Positions 54,587-63,845 are shown, counted from the first letter of the stretch. The stretch is 64,000 nt of DNA from Micromonospora pattaloongensis (GCF_900107255.1 NZ_FNPH01000001.1:992001-1056000), one strand, 5' to 3'. Notes: generated by a model not told the origin, from the letters alone. Translations and numbers: made by a program.

Positions 54587-57100
54587 GTGACGGAAACTCC
54601 CGGGTCCTTCGAGGGCGAGCCGGACGTCACGGCCGCCGCGGTCGTGCAGCACGACCGCATCGAGCCGGTCGGCCTCGAGGTGGAGATGCAGCGCTCCTAC
54701 CTCGACTACGCGATGAGCGTCATCGTCGGACGCGCGCTGCCGGACGTGCGGGACGGGCTCAAGCCCGTACACCGCAAGATCCTCTACGCCATGTTCGACT
54801 CCGGCTACCGCCCGGACCGCGGCTACGTCAAGTGCTCCCGTGTCGTCGGTGACGTCATGGGTCAGTTCCACCCGCACGGCGACTCCGCGATCTACGACGC
54901 GCTGGTCCGGATGGCGCAGACCTGGTCGTTGCGCTACCCGCTGGTCGACGGCAACGGCAACTTCGGCTCGCCGGGCAACGACCCCGCGGCCGCGATGCGG
55001 TACACCGAGTGCAAGCTCGACCCGCTCGCGATGGAGATGCTGCGGGACATCGACGAGGACACCGTCGACTTCCAGGACAACTACGACGGCCGGGCCAAGG
55101 AGCCCACCATCCTGCCGTCGCGGATCCCGAACCTGCTCATCAACGGCTCCGAGGGCATCGCGGTCGGCATGGCGACCAAGATCCCCCCGCACAACCTGCG
55201 CGAGGTCGCCGCGGCCGTCCAGTGGTGCCTGGAGCACCCGGAGGAGGACGAGGCCACCACCCTCGACGCGCTGATCGGGATCGTCAAGGGCCCCGACTTC
55301 CCGACCTCGGGTCTGATCGTCGGCACCACCGCGATCCAGGACGCCTACCGGACCGGGCGCGGTTCGATCCGGATGCGCGCGGTCGTCGAGGTCGAGGAGG
55401 ACAAGCGGGGGCGGGCCTGCCTGGTCGTCACCGAGCTGCCCTACCAGGTCAACCCGGACAACCTGGCCGAGCGGATCGCCGAGCTGATCAAGGAGGGCAA
55501 GCTCGCCGGCATCGCCGACATCCGCGACGAATCCTCCGGCCGCACCGGCATGCGGATCGTTCTGGTCCTCAAGCGCGACGCTGTCGCGAAGGTCGTCCTC
55601 AACAACCTCTACAAGCACACGCAGCTACAGGAGACCTTCGGCGCCAACATGCTGGCGCTGGTCGACGGCGTGCCGCGCACGCTCAATCTCGCGCAGTTCA
55701 TCCGCTACTACGTCGATCACCAGATCGACGTGATCCGGCGGCGTACGGCGTTCCGGCTGCGCAAGGCCGAGGAGCGGGCGCACATCCTGCGCGGTCTGGT
55801 CAAGGCGCTCGACGCGCTGGACGAGGTGATCGCGCTGATCCGGCGCTCGCCCACCGTCGACGAGGCGCGTCAGGGCCTGATCCAGTTGCTCGACATCGAC
55901 GATGTGCAGGCGACGGCGATCCTCGACATGCAGCTCCGTCGGCTCGCCGCCCTGGAGCGCCAGAAGATCATCGACGAGCTCGCCAAGATCGAGCTGGAGA
56001 TCGCGGACCTCAAGGACATCCTGGCGAAGCCGGAGCGGCAGCGGAGGATCATCTCCGAGGAGCTCGGCGAGATCGTCGCGAAGTGGGGCGACGAGCGGCG
56101 TACCCAGATCATCCCGTTCGACGGCGAGGTCTCGATGGAGGACCTCATCGCGCGGGAGGACGTGGTCGTCACGATCACCCGCACCGGCTACGCCAAGCGC
56201 ACCAAGACCGACCTCTACCGGTCGCAGAAGCGCGGCGGCAAGGGCGTCAGCGGTGCGACCCTGCGGCAGGACGACATCGTCAGCCACTTCTTCGTCTGCT
56301 CGACTCACGACTGGATCCTGTTCTTCACGAACAAGGGGAGGGTCTACCGGGCGAAGGCGTACGAGCTCCCCGAGGCCAGCCGGGTGGCGAAGGGCCAGCA
56401 CGTGGCCAACCTGCTCGCGTTCCAGCCCGACGAGCACATCGCCCAGATCATCGAGATCCCGCACTACCAGGTCGCGCCCTACCTCGTGCTCGCCACGCGG
56501 AACGGTCTGGTGAAGAAGACGCGGCTGGAGGAGTTCGACTCCAACCGCTCCGGGGGGATCATCGCGATCAACCTGCGCGAGGAGGACGAGCTCGTCGGCG
56601 CCGCCCTGGCGGCGGCCGAGGACGACCTGCTGCTCGTGTCGAAGAAGGCGCAGGCCATCCGGTTCAACGCGACCGACGAGGCGCTGCGGCCGATGGGCCG
56701 CGCCACCTCGGGCGTCATCGGGATGCGGTTCACCGACGACGACGAGCTGCTCGCGATGGAGGTCGTTCGCGCGGGCATGGATGTTTTGGTGGCGACAAAC
56801 GGGGGGTACGCAAAGCGGACGCCCATCGAGGAGTACCCGGTGCAGGGCCGGGGCGGCAAGGGCGTGCTGACTGCGAAGATCACCGAGCGCCGCGGCGGGT
56901 TGGTCGGAGCGGTCGTGATCAGCCCGGATGACGAGCTGTTCGCCATCACCAGCAACGGTGGTGTCATTCGGACTCCGGTGAAGCCTGTACGGCGCACGCG
57001 GGATCGGAACACAATGGGGGTTAAGCTCATGGACCTCCCAGACGGCGTAACCATCGTGGCGATTGCTCGCAATGCCGACGAGCCTGACGAACAGGACTAG
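54587..57100 (+). CDS. gyrA: DNA gyrase subunit A
   Basis: GyrA breaks and rejoins DNA. The 837-residue protein has the winged-helix domain with the quinolone region [17 protein letters not shown], which carries the sensitive-type Ser and Asp, the catalytic tyrosine in [12 protein letters not shown], the tower and coiled-coil, and the C-terminal beta-pinwheel with the GyrA box QKRGGKG. Length matches the mycobacterial enzyme, and no intein is present. GTG 54587 is the start. The DUF3566 gene follows 3 bp after the stop, probably in one transcript. Confidence 0.98.
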   Translation: MTETPGSFEGEPDVTAAAVVQHDRIEPVGLEVEMQRSYLDYAMSVIVGRALPDVRDGLKPVHRKILYAMFDSGYRPDRGYVKCSRVVGDVMGQFHPHGDSAIYDALVRMAQTWSLRYPLVDGNGNFGSPGNDPAAAMRYTECKLDPLAMEMLRDIDEDTVDFQDNYDGRAKEPTILPSRIPNLLINGSEGIAVGMATKIPPHNLREVAAAVQWCLEHPEEDEATTLDALIGIVKGPDFPTSGLIVGTTAIQDAYRTGRGSIRMRAVVEVEEDKRGRACLVVTELPYQVNPDNLAERIAELIKEGKLAGIADIRDESSGRTGMRIVLVLKRDAVAKVVLNNLYKHTQLQETFGANMLALVDGVPRTLNLAQFIRYYVDHQIDVIRRRTAFRLRKAEERAHILRGLVKALDALDEVIALIRRSPTVDEARQGLIQLLDIDDVQATAILDMQLRRLAALERQKIIDELAKIELEIADLKDILAKPERQRRIISEELGEIVAKWGDERRTQIIPFDGEVSMEDLIAREDVVVTITRTGYAKRTKTDLYRSQKRGGKGVSGATLRQDDIVSHFFVCSTHDWILFFTNKGRVYRAKAYELPEASRVAKGQHVANLLAFQPDEHIAQIIEIPHYQVAPYLVLATRNGLVKKTRLEEFDSNRSGGIIAINLREEDELVGAALAAAEDDLLLVSKKAQAIRFNATDEALRPMGRATSGVIGMRFTDDDELLAMEVVRAGMDVLVATNGGYAKRTPIEEYPVQGRGGKGVLTAKITERRGGLVGAVVISPDDELFAITSNGGVIRTPVKPVRRTRDRNTMGVKLMDLPDGVTIVAIARNADEPDEQD

Positions 57101-57103
57101 TTG

Positions 57104-57952
57104 ATGACGGAGACACAGGCGCAGTCGGGGGCTTCCGGGACCTCGACCACCCCCGTCGACGAGGAGGCCGCTGATGCTGGCACAGCAGCAACCGGCCGCG
57201 CGGCCGTCGGCCGTGCGGCCGTCCCCGCCGACGCGCCGTCCCCAAAGTTCACCCGGGCGCCGGGCATGACCCCACCGCCCGACCAGCCGCCCGCGGAAGG
57301 GGAGAGCAAGGCCGCGGGCGCGAAGAAGCAGACCGGGACGAAGTCCCCGGTCGCGGTCGCCGCACCCGTCGTCACCGACCTGCCGGGCAGCGCCCAGGGC
57401 GGCACGAAGGCGGGCTCGGACGGCGGCAGCGCTTCACCGGACGGACCGCGGCCGGTGGCAACCGGCCCGGGTCGCGCGGCCGCCGGCGCCAGCGCGGTGC
57501 GCACCGTCGGCCAGGCGGTCGGGGCGGCGCGGGTCACCGAGGCCGTCCGCGCGGCGCGCAGCACCGTCAGCTCGGCGGCCGCCCGCGGTCCGCGCCGGGC
57601 CCGGCTGAACGTCAAGCGGATCGACCCGTGGTCCGTGATGAAGTTCTCGTTCGCGGTCTCGCTCGTGCTCTTCATCGTCGTGATCGTGGCGACCTCGGTG
57701 CTCTACCTGGCGCTCGACGCCATGGGGGTCTTCAAGAGCGTCAACGGCAGCCTGACCGACCTGATCAGCGCCGGTGGCTCGTCCGGCGGCGGCTTCAAGA
57801 TCACGGCTAAGGGCGTGATCGGGACCGCCGCGCTGGTCGGCCTGGTCAACGTCGTGCTCTTCACGGCGCTCGCCACGCTCGGAGCGTTCATCTACAACGT
57901 CTGCGCCGACCTGGTCGGCGGCATCGAGCTCACCCTCGCCGAGCGCGACTGA
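57104..57952 (+). CDS. DUF3566 membrane protein
   Basis: The 282-residue protein has a cytoplasmic tail of about 165 residues, Pro/Ala/Gly-rich with GRAAVGRAAV near its start, then the DUF3566 domain (about 167-282): NVKRIDPWSVMKFSFAVSLVLFIVVIVATSVLYLALD, a loop, and FKITAKGVIGTAALVGLVNVVLFTALATLGAFIYNVCADLVGGIELTLAE with two membrane segments. It is the Rv0007 position next to gyrA in actinobacteria; function is unknown. ATG 57104 is used rather than the TTG before it. A T-tailed terminator follows. Confidence 0.92.
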   Translation: MTETQAQSGASGTSTTPVDEEAADAGTAATGRAAVGRAAVPADAPSPKFTRAPGMTPPPDQPPAEGESKAAGAKKQTGTKSPVAVAAPVVTDLPGSAQGGTKAGSDGGSASPDGPRPVATGPGRAAAGASAVRTVGQAVGAARVTEAVRAARSTVSSAAARGPRRARLNVKRIDPWSVMKFSFAVSLVLFIVVIVATSVLYLALDAMGVFKSVNGSLTDLISAGGSSGGGFKITAKGVIGTAALVGLVNVVLFTALATLGAFIYNVCADLVGGIELTLAERD

Positions 57953-57961
57953 GCCCGTACG

Positions 57962-58008
57962 CGGAACACCGGGGCGCTGCGAAAGCGGTCGCCCCGGTGT
58001 TCCGTTTT
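57962..58008 (+). terminator. Terminator after gyrA-DUF3566
   Basis: A perfect 15-bp stem (57962-57976 with 57990-58004), with an inner GAAA loop, is directly followed by TTTT. It is the clearest intrinsic terminator in the window. Confidence 0.92.
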
Positions 58009-58058
58009 GGGGTAGCGTCCGACACGGTAGGCGCCCCCGCCGCCGGACGACCCCCGAG

Positions 58059-58088
58059 TTGGGAGAAGCTCCGGCGGTGAGGTAACCT
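58059..58088 (+). promoter_or_regulatory. Candidate promoter of the tRNA-Ile gene
   Basis: TTGGGA (58059-58064) and TAACCT (58083-58088) are 18 bp apart, ending 15 bp before the tRNA 5' end. Confidence 0.5.
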
Positions 58089-58103
58089 TGCTCGGTCGCA
58101 CGG

Positions 58104-58177
58104 GGGGCTATAGCTCAGTCGGTTAGAGCGCAGAGCTGATAACTCTGAGGTCGCTGGTTCGATTCCAGCTAGCCCCA
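58104..58177 (+). tRNA. ileT: tRNA-Ile (GAT)
   Basis: The 74-nt gene folds as a cloverleaf: acceptor GGGGCTA/TAGCCCC, D arm GCTC/GAGC, anticodon arm CAGAG/CTCTG with anticodon GAT at 58138-58140, and T arm GCTGG/CCAGC with TTCGATT. Discriminator A; CCA is not encoded. tRNA-Ile next to tRNA-Ala after gyrA is the standard actinomycete arrangement. Confidence 0.98.
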
Positions 58178-58223
58178 CTCACACCCCGGTCCGGCAGCAT
58201 TCGAGCGTGAGGGGATCCGCTCT

Positions 58224-58352
58224 ATGATGAAGAAGCTCCTGGTCGTCGCCGGTGTGATCGGCGCTGTCGCCCTCGTCGCCAAGAAGGTCAAGGCCTCCAA
58301 CGACGAGCGGGCCCTCTGGCACGAGGCCACCACGGCGCCCGACCTCCGATAG
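58224..58352 (+). CDS. DLW-39-like microprotein
   Basis: The 42-residue protein begins MMKKLLVVAGVIGAVALVA, a single hydrophobic helix, then KKVKASNDERALWHEATTAPDLR. It matches the actinobacterial DLW-39 family of about 40-residue membrane peptides encoded next to the gyrA-linked tRNAs; the name-giving DLW reads ALW here. A start at the second ATG (58227) would give 41 residues. Function is unknown. It sits between tRNA-Ile and tRNA-Ala on the same strand, so it is likely cotranscribed with them. Confidence 0.82.
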   Translation: MMKKLLVVAGVIGAVALVAKKVKASNDERALWHEATTAPDLR

Positions 58353-58399
58353 TCCGACCGCCCGGACTGTCATTCCCCCCAGCGGCTCCGCCCGCATCC

Positions 58400-58475
58400 G
58401 GGGCCGTAGCTCAACTGGCAGAGCACTGCCTTTGCAAGGCAGGGGTTAGGGGTTCGAGTCCCCTCGGCTCCACCA
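58400..58475 (+). tRNA. alaT: tRNA-Ala (TGC)
   Basis: The gene has acceptor GGGGCCG pairing with CGGCTCC (one G-U), D arm GCTC/GAGC, anticodon arm CTGCC/GGCAG with anticodon TGC at 58433-58435, and a T arm around GGTTCGAGTC. Discriminator A is followed by an encoded CCA (58473-58475), unlike the neighbouring tRNA-Ile. Confidence 0.98.
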
Positions 58476-58780
58476 CCCCGAAAAGCTGATCCAGCAACTC
58501 GCCCGATGGCGCTCTGGGTGCATCTGTTGTCGCTCTAGCAGCAATAGACGCACCCAAACCCCTGCACGGACGACCGGTTCGCCGGGTGGGCCGCGGGCCA
58601 CCCGGCGCGACGCGGGGCGCACGTCCCGGGCCGTCGCAGGATGAGCTGGCCGAACGCGCACATCAGCGCGCCACCGCTGATACGGTCGGGCCGTCACGTG
58701 TACGCGCCGTACCCCTCACCTTCGTTCACCACGTCCCTGGGGGGCTTCGTCGTGTCGAGCCGGTGCTCCGCCTGGGGGCG
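58476..58780. other. Intergenic region after the tRNA genes
   Basis: This 305-bp gap holds an imperfect long inverted repeat (58515-58556) and a GC-rich 10-bp hairpin (58580-58589 with 58598-58607), followed by the upstream region of the ABC ATPase gene. No gene was found. Confidence 0.5.
58515..58556 (+). terminator. Long imperfect hairpin after tRNA-Ala
   Basis: Twenty-base arms (58515-58534 with 58537-58556; ends TGGGTGC/GCACCCA) pair with two mismatches and two G-U pairs around a 2-nt turn. It is the probable terminator of the tRNA transcript. Confidence 0.6.
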
Positions 58781-59554
58781 ATGATGGCCGAGCCGATCAT
58801 CGAGGCGCGCGATCTCGGCATCCGGTTCACCCGCCACCAGCTGCGCCGGGCCAAGCTGCGTGAGCTGTTCATCCACGGTGGGCGCCGGCAGCCGCAACGG
58901 CAGGGGTTCTGGCCGCTGCGGCACGTGTCGTTCGCGGTCGCGCCGGGCGAGGCGGTCGGGGTGATCGGGCGGAACGGAACCGGCAAGAGCACACTGCTGC
59001 GGCTGATCGCGGGCGCGCTGATCCCCGACGAGGGCGTCATCGACGTGCGTGGGCGGGTGGCGCCGCTGCTCGAGCTCTCCGCCGGCTTCTCCAACGACCT
59101 GACCGGGCGCGAGAACCTCTACCTGGTGGGCTCGTTGCACGGACTCGGCCTGCCGTTTCTGCGGTCGCGGTTCGAGGAGATCGTGGCGTTCGCGGGGGAG
59201 CAGGTGCGGCAGGCGATCGACACCCCTGTCCGGCACTACTCGTCCGGGATGAAGGTGCGGCTGGGGTTCGCCGTGATCGCCCAGCTCCCGCACCCGATCC
59301 TTCTCGTCGACGAGGTGATGGCGGTCGGCGACGAGGAGTTCCGGGCGAAGTGCTACGCCACGATGGAGCGGCTGCTGGCGGAGGGGCGCACGCTGGTGCT
59401 GGTCTCGCACAACGAGGCGGACCTGACCCGGTTCTGCTCGCGCGGGCTCTACTTCGAGGCGGGGACGTTGCGCGTCGACGGCACGGTGCGGGAGGCGCTG
59501 GACGCGTACCGCCGGGTGCCGGTCACCCCGACCCCGCCGGCCCCGCGGCGGTAG
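58781..59554 (+). CDS. ABC transporter ATP-binding protein, polysaccharide-export (Wzt/TagH) type
   Basis: The 257-residue ATPase has the sub-family start EARDLGIRFTRHQLRRAKLRELFIHGGRR, a Walker A GRNGTGKST (63-71), VRGRVAPLLELSAGFSNDLTGRENLYLVG, the signature YSSGMKVRLGFAVIAQ and Walker B ILLVDEVMAVGDEEFRAKC. These match ATPases that export O-antigen-like or teichoic polymers with an ABC-2 permease. It ends after the core fold without a carbohydrate-binding tail. No permease gene lies next to it, so its partner must be encoded elsewhere. ATG 58781 or 58784; the upstream frame is open but unlike protein. Confidence 0.87.
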   Translation: MMAEPIIEARDLGIRFTRHQLRRAKLRELFIHGGRRQPQRQGFWPLRHVSFAVAPGEAVGVIGRNGTGKSTLLRLIAGALIPDEGVIDVRGRVAPLLELSAGFSNDLTGRENLYLVGSLHGLGLPFLRSRFEEIVAFAGEQVRQAIDTPVRHYSSGMKVRLGFAVIAQLPHPILLVDEVMAVGDEEFRAKCYATMERLLAEGRTLVLVSHNEADLTRFCSRGLYFEAGTLRVDGTVREALDAYRRVPVTPTPPAPRR

Positions 59555-59610
59555 CCGGGGAGCGGGCCCGGCGGCGCGACCGGCCGACCGGTGCGAAGAT
59601 CGTGGACGTG

Positions 59611-60153
59611 ATGGGGAATCTGAAGACGGAGCCGGCGCGCAGCCGTCCGGACCTGCTGGCCGACCCGGTGGCGGGCGCGCTGGAGCTGTGGCCGGCGGAC
59701 GCGCCGGTCGACGTCGAGAACGTCCTGGTGGCGCCGATCGACGCCGAGTTGGCGGACACGGCCGCGTTCTGCGCGGCGTACGACGTGGGGCTGGACGTGT
59801 CGGCGAACTGCGTGGTGATCGCGGGCAAGCGCGAGGGGGAGACCCGGTACGCGGCCTGCATCGTGCTCGCCACCACCCGTGCCGACGTCAACGGGGTGGT
59901 GCGCCGGCACCTGAACGTGCGGAAGGCGAGCTTCGCGCCGATGGCGGAGGCGGTCGGCATGACCGGCATGGAGTACGGCGGCATCACCCCGATCGGGCTG
60001 CCGCCGGAGTGGCCGATCCTGGTCGACTCGCGGGTGATCGCCGTGCCGCACGTGATTGTCGGCTCGGGGGTGCGGCACAGCAAGATCGTGATTCCGGGTC
60101 CCGCACTCGGCGTACTGCCCAACGCCGAGGTCATCGAGGGCCTGGCGAAGTGA
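59611..60153 (+). CDS. YbaK/EbsC-family aminoacyl-tRNA deacylase
   Basis: The 180-residue YbaK-like protein hydrolyses mischarged aminoacyl-tRNA in the known family. It shows the late AEAVGMTGMEYGGITPIGLPPEWPILVDSRV segment in pieces and VIVGSGVRHSKIVIPG, typical of the prolyl-tRNA-editing-like group. Start ATG 59611 (GTG 59602 is possible). It is followed by a strong terminator and is convergent with the FrnE-like gene. proS, encoded nearby, makes the likely substrate class, but specificity is not shown. Confidence 0.87.
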   Translation: MGNLKTEPARSRPDLLADPVAGALELWPADAPVDVENVLVAPIDAELADTAAFCAAYDVGLDVSANCVVIAGKREGETRYAACIVLATTRADVNGVVRRHLNVRKASFAPMAEAVGMTGMEYGGITPIGLPPEWPILVDSRVIAVPHVIVGSGVRHSKIVIPGPALGVLPNAEVIEGLAK

Positions 60154-60156
60154 CGG

Positions 60157-60192
60157 CGCGGCGCCGGACCGGACGAGCGGTCCGGCGCCGCG
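60157..60192. terminator. Bidirectional terminator
   Basis: A perfect 14-bp stem (60157-60170 with 60179-60192) with an 8-nt loop lies between the convergent YbaK and FrnE-like genes. Confidence 0.82.
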
Positions 60193-60207
60193 ACGGTGAT
60201 CAATACC

Positions 60208-60221
60208 GTTGCACGTGAAAC
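60208..60221. promoter_or_regulatory. parS-like site, 13 of 14 matches
   Basis: GTTGCACGTGAAAC differs from the parS palindrome at one position. It lies outside the main cluster, some 22 kb from parA, in the gap after the YbaK gene. ParB may bind it weakly. Confidence 0.5.
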
Positions 60222-60264
60222 ATCGCGCTCAGACGGCGCGGGAGGCATCGCGCTCAGACGGCGC
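60221..60264. repeat. 19-bp direct repeat at the end of the FrnE-like gene
   Basis: CATCGCGCTCAGACGGCGC occurs at 60221-60239 and again at 60246-60264, 25 bp apart. The second copy contains the stop codon of the FrnE-like gene, so the first looks like a recent short duplication of the gene's 3' end. Confidence 0.88.
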
Positions 60265-60961
60265 AGGCATCGTCCGTGCACTCGCCGGCGGCCGGCGTGC
60301 CGCCCGGCTGGCCGAGCGGCCGGATCGCCTTGTCCGCCGCCTCACGCCGGGTCACCTCGTCGAGCACGGCGCGCAGCGTCTCGGGCTCCTGCGCCCCGGT
60401 GACGGCGTACTTGCCGGCGAAGACGAAGGTCGGGACGCTGGTGACGCCGAGCTGCCGGGCACCGTCGATCTCCGCGCGCACCTCGGCCTCGCCGGCGGAG
60501 GAGTCCAGGAACTCCCGCGCCTCGGACTCGTCCAGGCCGGCCCGCCCGGCGAGCGCGGCCAGCGCGGCGCGCGAGCCGACGTCGACGCCCTCGGTGAAGT
60601 GGGCCTGGTAGAGCGCGTCGATCATCTCCGCGGCCCGTCCGCGGGTGTCCGCGAACCAGACCAGCCGGTGCGCGTCGAAGGTGTTCGCGTTGACCGCGCG
60701 GTCGAAGTGCAGCGTCAGGCCGGACTGCGCCGCGGTCGCGGTGGTGTGCTCGAAGATCTGCCGAGCGCGCTCCGGGCCACCGAACTTGGCGGCGAGCGCG
60801 TCGACCAGCGGCCGCGGCTCGTCGACCGGGGTCGGGTCGAGTTGGAAGGGGCGGAACCGGATCGTCACGTCGCCGTCGTACGACTCCAGGGCCTGCTCCA
60901 GCCGGCGCTTGCCGATGTAGCACCACGGGCAGACCACGTCGGAGTAGATGTCAATTTCCAC
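60254..60961 (-). CDS. DsbA-family oxidoreductase, FrnE-like
   Basis: The 235-residue cytoplasmic protein starts EIDIYSDVVCPWCYIGKRRLEQAL with the redox motif CPWC (11-14), has the helical insertion typical of DsbA/FrnE (FDRAVNANTFDAHRLVWFA), and the cis-proline segment LGVTSVPTFVFAGKYAVTGAQ. FrnE-like proteins are disulfide isomerases of oxidative-stress defence; no signal peptide is present. A C-terminal CTDDAC adds two more cysteines, as in some FrnE proteins with a second redox pair. sufE lies 20 bp upstream on the same strand. Confidence 0.92.
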   Translation of the reverse strand: MEIDIYSDVVCPWCYIGKRRLEQALESYDGDVTIRFRPFQLDPTPVDEPRPLVDALAAKFGGPERARQIFEHTTATAAQSGLTLHFDRAVNANTFDAHRLVWFADTRGRAAEMIDALYQAHFTEGVDVGSRAALAALAGRAGLDESEAREFLDSSAGEAEVRAEIDGARQLGVTSVPTFVFAGKYAVTGAQEPETLRAVLDEVTRREAADKAIRPLGQPGGTPAAGECTDDACAV

Positions 60962-60981
60962 GCCGGGCGCAACGTCCGTGG

Positions 60982-61422
60982 TCAGGCGATCTGTTCCCGG
61001 ACCTGCCGCTTGAGCCGGGCCAGGATCGCCGTGCCGCCGCGCACCCGCAGCGGGCTGATCGCCTGGGCGAGCCCCATCCGCTGGTAGAGGTCGTCAGGTA
61101 CGGCGAGCACGTCCCGGACGGTCGCCCCCGACAACCCCTCGGCGAGGATGCCGGCGAACGCCCGGGTGGTCGGTGCCTCCGGCGGGCAGTCGAACCACAC
61201 CGTGACCTGCTCGTCGGCGATGTTGCCGCCGGCCGCGCCCGGCCCCACCTCGGCGTGCAGGAAGAACGGCGTCTGGCACTCCACGACCTGCTCCATGCCC
61301 TCGGCCGTCATCCCCGGCGGCAGCGGTGGGACCGCGTCGGAGTACTCGAGCAGCATCTCCAGCACCACGTCACGGGGTGCGGAGGCAAACTCGTCGACAA
61401 TCTCGGCCAACCTGGGTGGCAT
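60982..61422 (-). CDS. sufE: SufE-family sulfur acceptor protein
   Basis: SufE accepts sulfur from a cysteine desulfurase for Fe-S cluster assembly. The 146-residue product has the family layout: an N-terminal helix (PRLAEIVDEFASA), the active Cys49 in EQVVECQTPFFLHAEV, IADEQVTVWFDCPPEAPTTRAFAGILAEGLSG, and the C-terminal LAQAISPLRVRGGTAILARLKRQV helix. The motif VECQTPFFL differs from the classical VxGCQSxVWL, so the fold is clear but partner specificity is less so. No suf operon is nearby. Confidence 0.9.
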   Translation of the reverse strand: MPPRLAEIVDEFASAPRDVVLEMLLEYSDAVPPLPPGMTAEGMEQVVECQTPFFLHAEVGPGAAGGNIADEQVTVWFDCPPEAPTTRAFAGILAEGLSGATVRDVLAVPDDLYQRMGLAQAISPLRVRGGTAILARLKRQVREQIA

Positions 61423-61478
61423 GGCGTCAGCCTACCGTCGCCGGGCGGGCACCCGGCCCGCCCGGCGTCGCCGACGCC

Positions 61479-61904
61479 TCACCGGTTGGCCGTCGCCTCG
61501 CTGATGTCGCTCAGCGCGGACTCCGGGTCCATCAGCATCGCCAGATCCCCGAGGGAAACGATGCCGACCAGTTGCCGGTCCGCGTCGCAGACCAGCAACC
61601 GGCGCACCGCGCGGCTGCGCATCACGTGCGCGGCCTCGGCCGGGCTGGCGTTCTGCTCGATCAGCACGATCTCCCGCGTGGCGACCTCACCGATCGTCGT
61701 CGCGGCCGGGTCCCGCCGCTCGGCGATCGCCCGCACCACGATGTCTCGGTCGGTCAGCATGCCGGCCAGGTTCGGGCCGTCGGTCACCACCACGTCGCCG
61801 ATGTCGGCGTCGCGCATCGCGCGCGCGGCCTCCTCAAGGGTGGTCTCCGCGGGCAGGTAGATCACCTGCTTGGTCATCAGGTCCGCGACCCTGTGATTGG
61901 TCAT
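61479..61904 (-). CDS. CBS-domain protein
   Basis: The 141-residue protein consists of two CBS domains in tandem (about 3-62 and 72-130): VADLMTKQVIYLPAETTLEEAARAMRDADIGDVVVTD, then IGEVATREIVLIEQNASPAEAAHVMRSRAVRRLLVCD and LVGIVSLGDLAMLM. Such stand-alone pairs bind adenosine nucleotides or SAM and often serve as stress or energy sensors. No effector domain is attached and the gene is single, so its target is unknown. Confidence 0.9.
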   Translation of the reverse strand: MTNHRVADLMTKQVIYLPAETTLEEAARAMRDADIGDVVVTDGPNLAGMLTDRDIVVRAIAERRDPAATTIGEVATREIVLIEQNASPAEAAHVMRSRAVRRLLVCDADRQLVGIVSLGDLAMLMDPESALSDISEATANR

Positions 61905-61958
61905 GAGAGCCTCCGGCGTCCAACGTCGATACCTGATCCGTACCCGCTGACGTCCGCG

Positions 61959-63701
61959 CTACACCCCGTCGAGCACATGCGTCACGATGTCCCCAACGCC
62001 AACCTCGGTCCGCTCCCCGGTCCGCCGGTCGCGCAGCTCCACGTACCCGTCGGTCAGGCGGCGGCCGACCACGACGGCCCGCGGGATACCGATCAGCTCC
62101 GCGTCGGTGAACTTCACCCCGGCGGAGACGTGCGGCCGGTCGTCGACCAGCACCCGCCGGCCCCGCGCGCTGAGCTCGCCCGCGAGCCGCAGCGCCGCGT
62201 CGATCTGCGGGCCCTTGCCGGCGGGGATCACGTGCACGTCGCACGGCGCCACCGCCGCAGGCCAGGTCAGGCCCCGCTCGTCGTGGTGCTGCTCGGCGAT
62301 CGCCGCGACCGCTCGGGACACGCCGATGCCGTAGCAGCCCATCAACAGCCGCACCGGCTTGCCCTCCGGGCCCAGCGCGTCCACCTCGAACGCGTCGGTG
62401 AAGCGGCGACCCAGTTGGAAGATGTGCCCGATCTCGATGCCGCGGCGCATGCTCAGGGCCGCGCCGCAGCGGGGGCACGGGTCGCCGGCGCGGACGTCCG
62501 CGGCCTCGATCACGCCGTCCGGCGTGAAGTCCCGGCCGCAGACCACGTTCACCGCGTGCCGGCCGGGCTCGTTCGCGCCGGTCAACCACGCGGTGCCGGG
62601 CGACACCCGCGGGTCGACCAGGTAGCGCAGCCCCTGCTTGGCCAGCAGCTGCGGGCCGATGTAGCCGCGCACCAGCTCCGGACGGGCGGCGAAGTCGTCG
62701 AACATCGCCACGGTGGCCGGGTGCAGGGCGGCGTTGACCCGCTTCAGGTCCACCTCGCGATCGCCGGGCACCCCGATGACCAGCAGCTCGGGCTCCTCGG
62801 CGCCGGGGCGGGTGACCGTGACGACGACGTTCTTGAGGGTGGCGCCCGCCGTCCAGTCGGCACGGTCGCCGAGCCGCCGCTCGTTGGCGAGCGCGACCAG
62901 CGTGGCGATCGTCGGGGTGTCCGGGGTGTCGTGCACGGTCGGCGCCGGATGCGCGTCGGGGTCACCGGCGGGCGGCGCGGGCGTCGTGACCGCCTCGGTG
63001 TTGGCGGCGTAGTCGCAGCCCGTGCAGCCCACGTACGTGTCCTCGCCGACCGGGGTCGCCGCCAGGAACTCCTCCGAGGCCGAGCCGCCCATCGCGCCCG
63101 ACATCGCGGCGACGACCGTGTAGTCCAGCCCGAGCCGGTCGAAGATCCGCCGATAGGCCGCGCGGTGCCGGTCGTACGCCGCCTGCAGGCCCGTCTCGTC
63201 CAGGTCGAAGGAGTACGCGTCCTTCATCAGGAACTCGCGGCCGCGCAGCAGCCCCGCCCGGGGCCGCGCCTCGTCCCGGAACTTCGTCTGCACCTGGAAG
63301 AGCGTCACCGGGAAGTCCCGGTACGAGGTGAACAGGTCGCGGACCAGCAGCGCCGCCATCTCCTCGTGGGTCGGCGCGAGCAGGTGCTCGGCGCCGCGTC
63401 GGTCGGCGAGGGTGAAGATGTCGTCGCCGTACTCGGCCCAGCGGCCGCTCGTCTCGTACGGCTGCCGCGGGAGCAGGGCAGGGAAGTGCACCTCCTGACC
63501 GCCGATCGCGGTCATCTCCTCGCGCACCACCTGCGTCACCCGGTCGAGCACCAGCTTGCCCATCGGCAGCCACGTGTAGCCCCCGGACGCGGCCCGCCGG
63601 ATGTAGCCGGCCCGCAGCAGCAGGCGGTGGCTGGGCACCTCGGCCTCCGCCGGATCGTCCCGGAGCGTACGCAGCAGCAACGTCGACATCCGCAGCAGCA
63701 T
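61959..63701 (-). CDS. proS: Prolyl-tRNA synthetase
   Basis: The class II synthetase charges tRNA-Pro. The 580-residue protein has motif 1 ([21 protein letters not shown]), motif 2 ([26 protein letters not shown]), an editing-type insertion ([20 protein letters not shown] to the end of the VVNLK-like region; about 215-395), motif 3 ([24 protein letters not shown]) and a C-terminal anticodon-binding domain. Start ATG 63701 gives the normal [17 protein letters not shown] end; more upstream codons are unlike protein. It is the bacterial-type enzyme with the inserted editing domain. Confidence 0.95.
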   Translation of the reverse strand: MLLRMSTLLLRTLRDDPAEAEVPSHRLLLRAGYIRRAASGGYTWLPMGKLVLDRVTQVVREEMTAIGGQEVHFPALLPRQPYETSGRWAEYGDDIFTLADRRGAEHLLAPTHEEMAALLVRDLFTSYRDFPVTLFQVQTKFRDEARPRAGLLRGREFLMKDAYSFDLDETGLQAAYDRHRAAYRRIFDRLGLDYTVVAAMSGAMGGSASEEFLAATPVGEDTYVGCTGCDYAANTEAVTTPAPPAGDPDAHPAPTVHDTPDTPTIATLVALANERRLGDRADWTAGATLKNVVVTVTRPGAEEPELLVIGVPGDREVDLKRVNAALHPATVAMFDDFAARPELVRGYIGPQLLAKQGLRYLVDPRVSPGTAWLTGANEPGRHAVNVVCGRDFTPDGVIEAADVRAGDPCPRCGAALSMRRGIEIGHIFQLGRRFTDAFEVDALGPEGKPVRLLMGCYGIGVSRAVAAIAEQHHDERGLTWPAAVAPCDVHVIPAGKGPQIDAALRLAGELSARGRRVLVDDRPHVSAGVKFTDAELIGIPRAVVVGRRLTDGYVELRDRRTGERTEVGVGDIVTHVLDGV

Positions 63702-63845
63702 GCGGGCAGCGTGGCACGCCGCGGAGCCGGTGTCGATGAGATTCGGCGGTGCGGCGTGCGCCACGTCACCGGTCCGCCCGGCGACCCGCACCGGTGACGG
63801 ATGCCAGACTGACCGACACGCAGACAGGGACGGCAGGGGGCGGAC

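Noticed and set aside
52501-57100. Inteins in gyrB, gyrA or dnaB
   Set aside because: All three proteins have normal length and uninterrupted active-site motifs.
54587-57100. Fluoroquinolone-resistance change in gyrA
   Set aside because: The quinolone region reads [14 protein letters not shown] with the sensitive-type Ser and Asp present.
61326-63797. An 823-codon plus-strand frame opposite proS
   Set aside because: Its product is His/Arg/Val-rich without motifs and mirrors the well-supported prolyl-tRNA synthetase gene.
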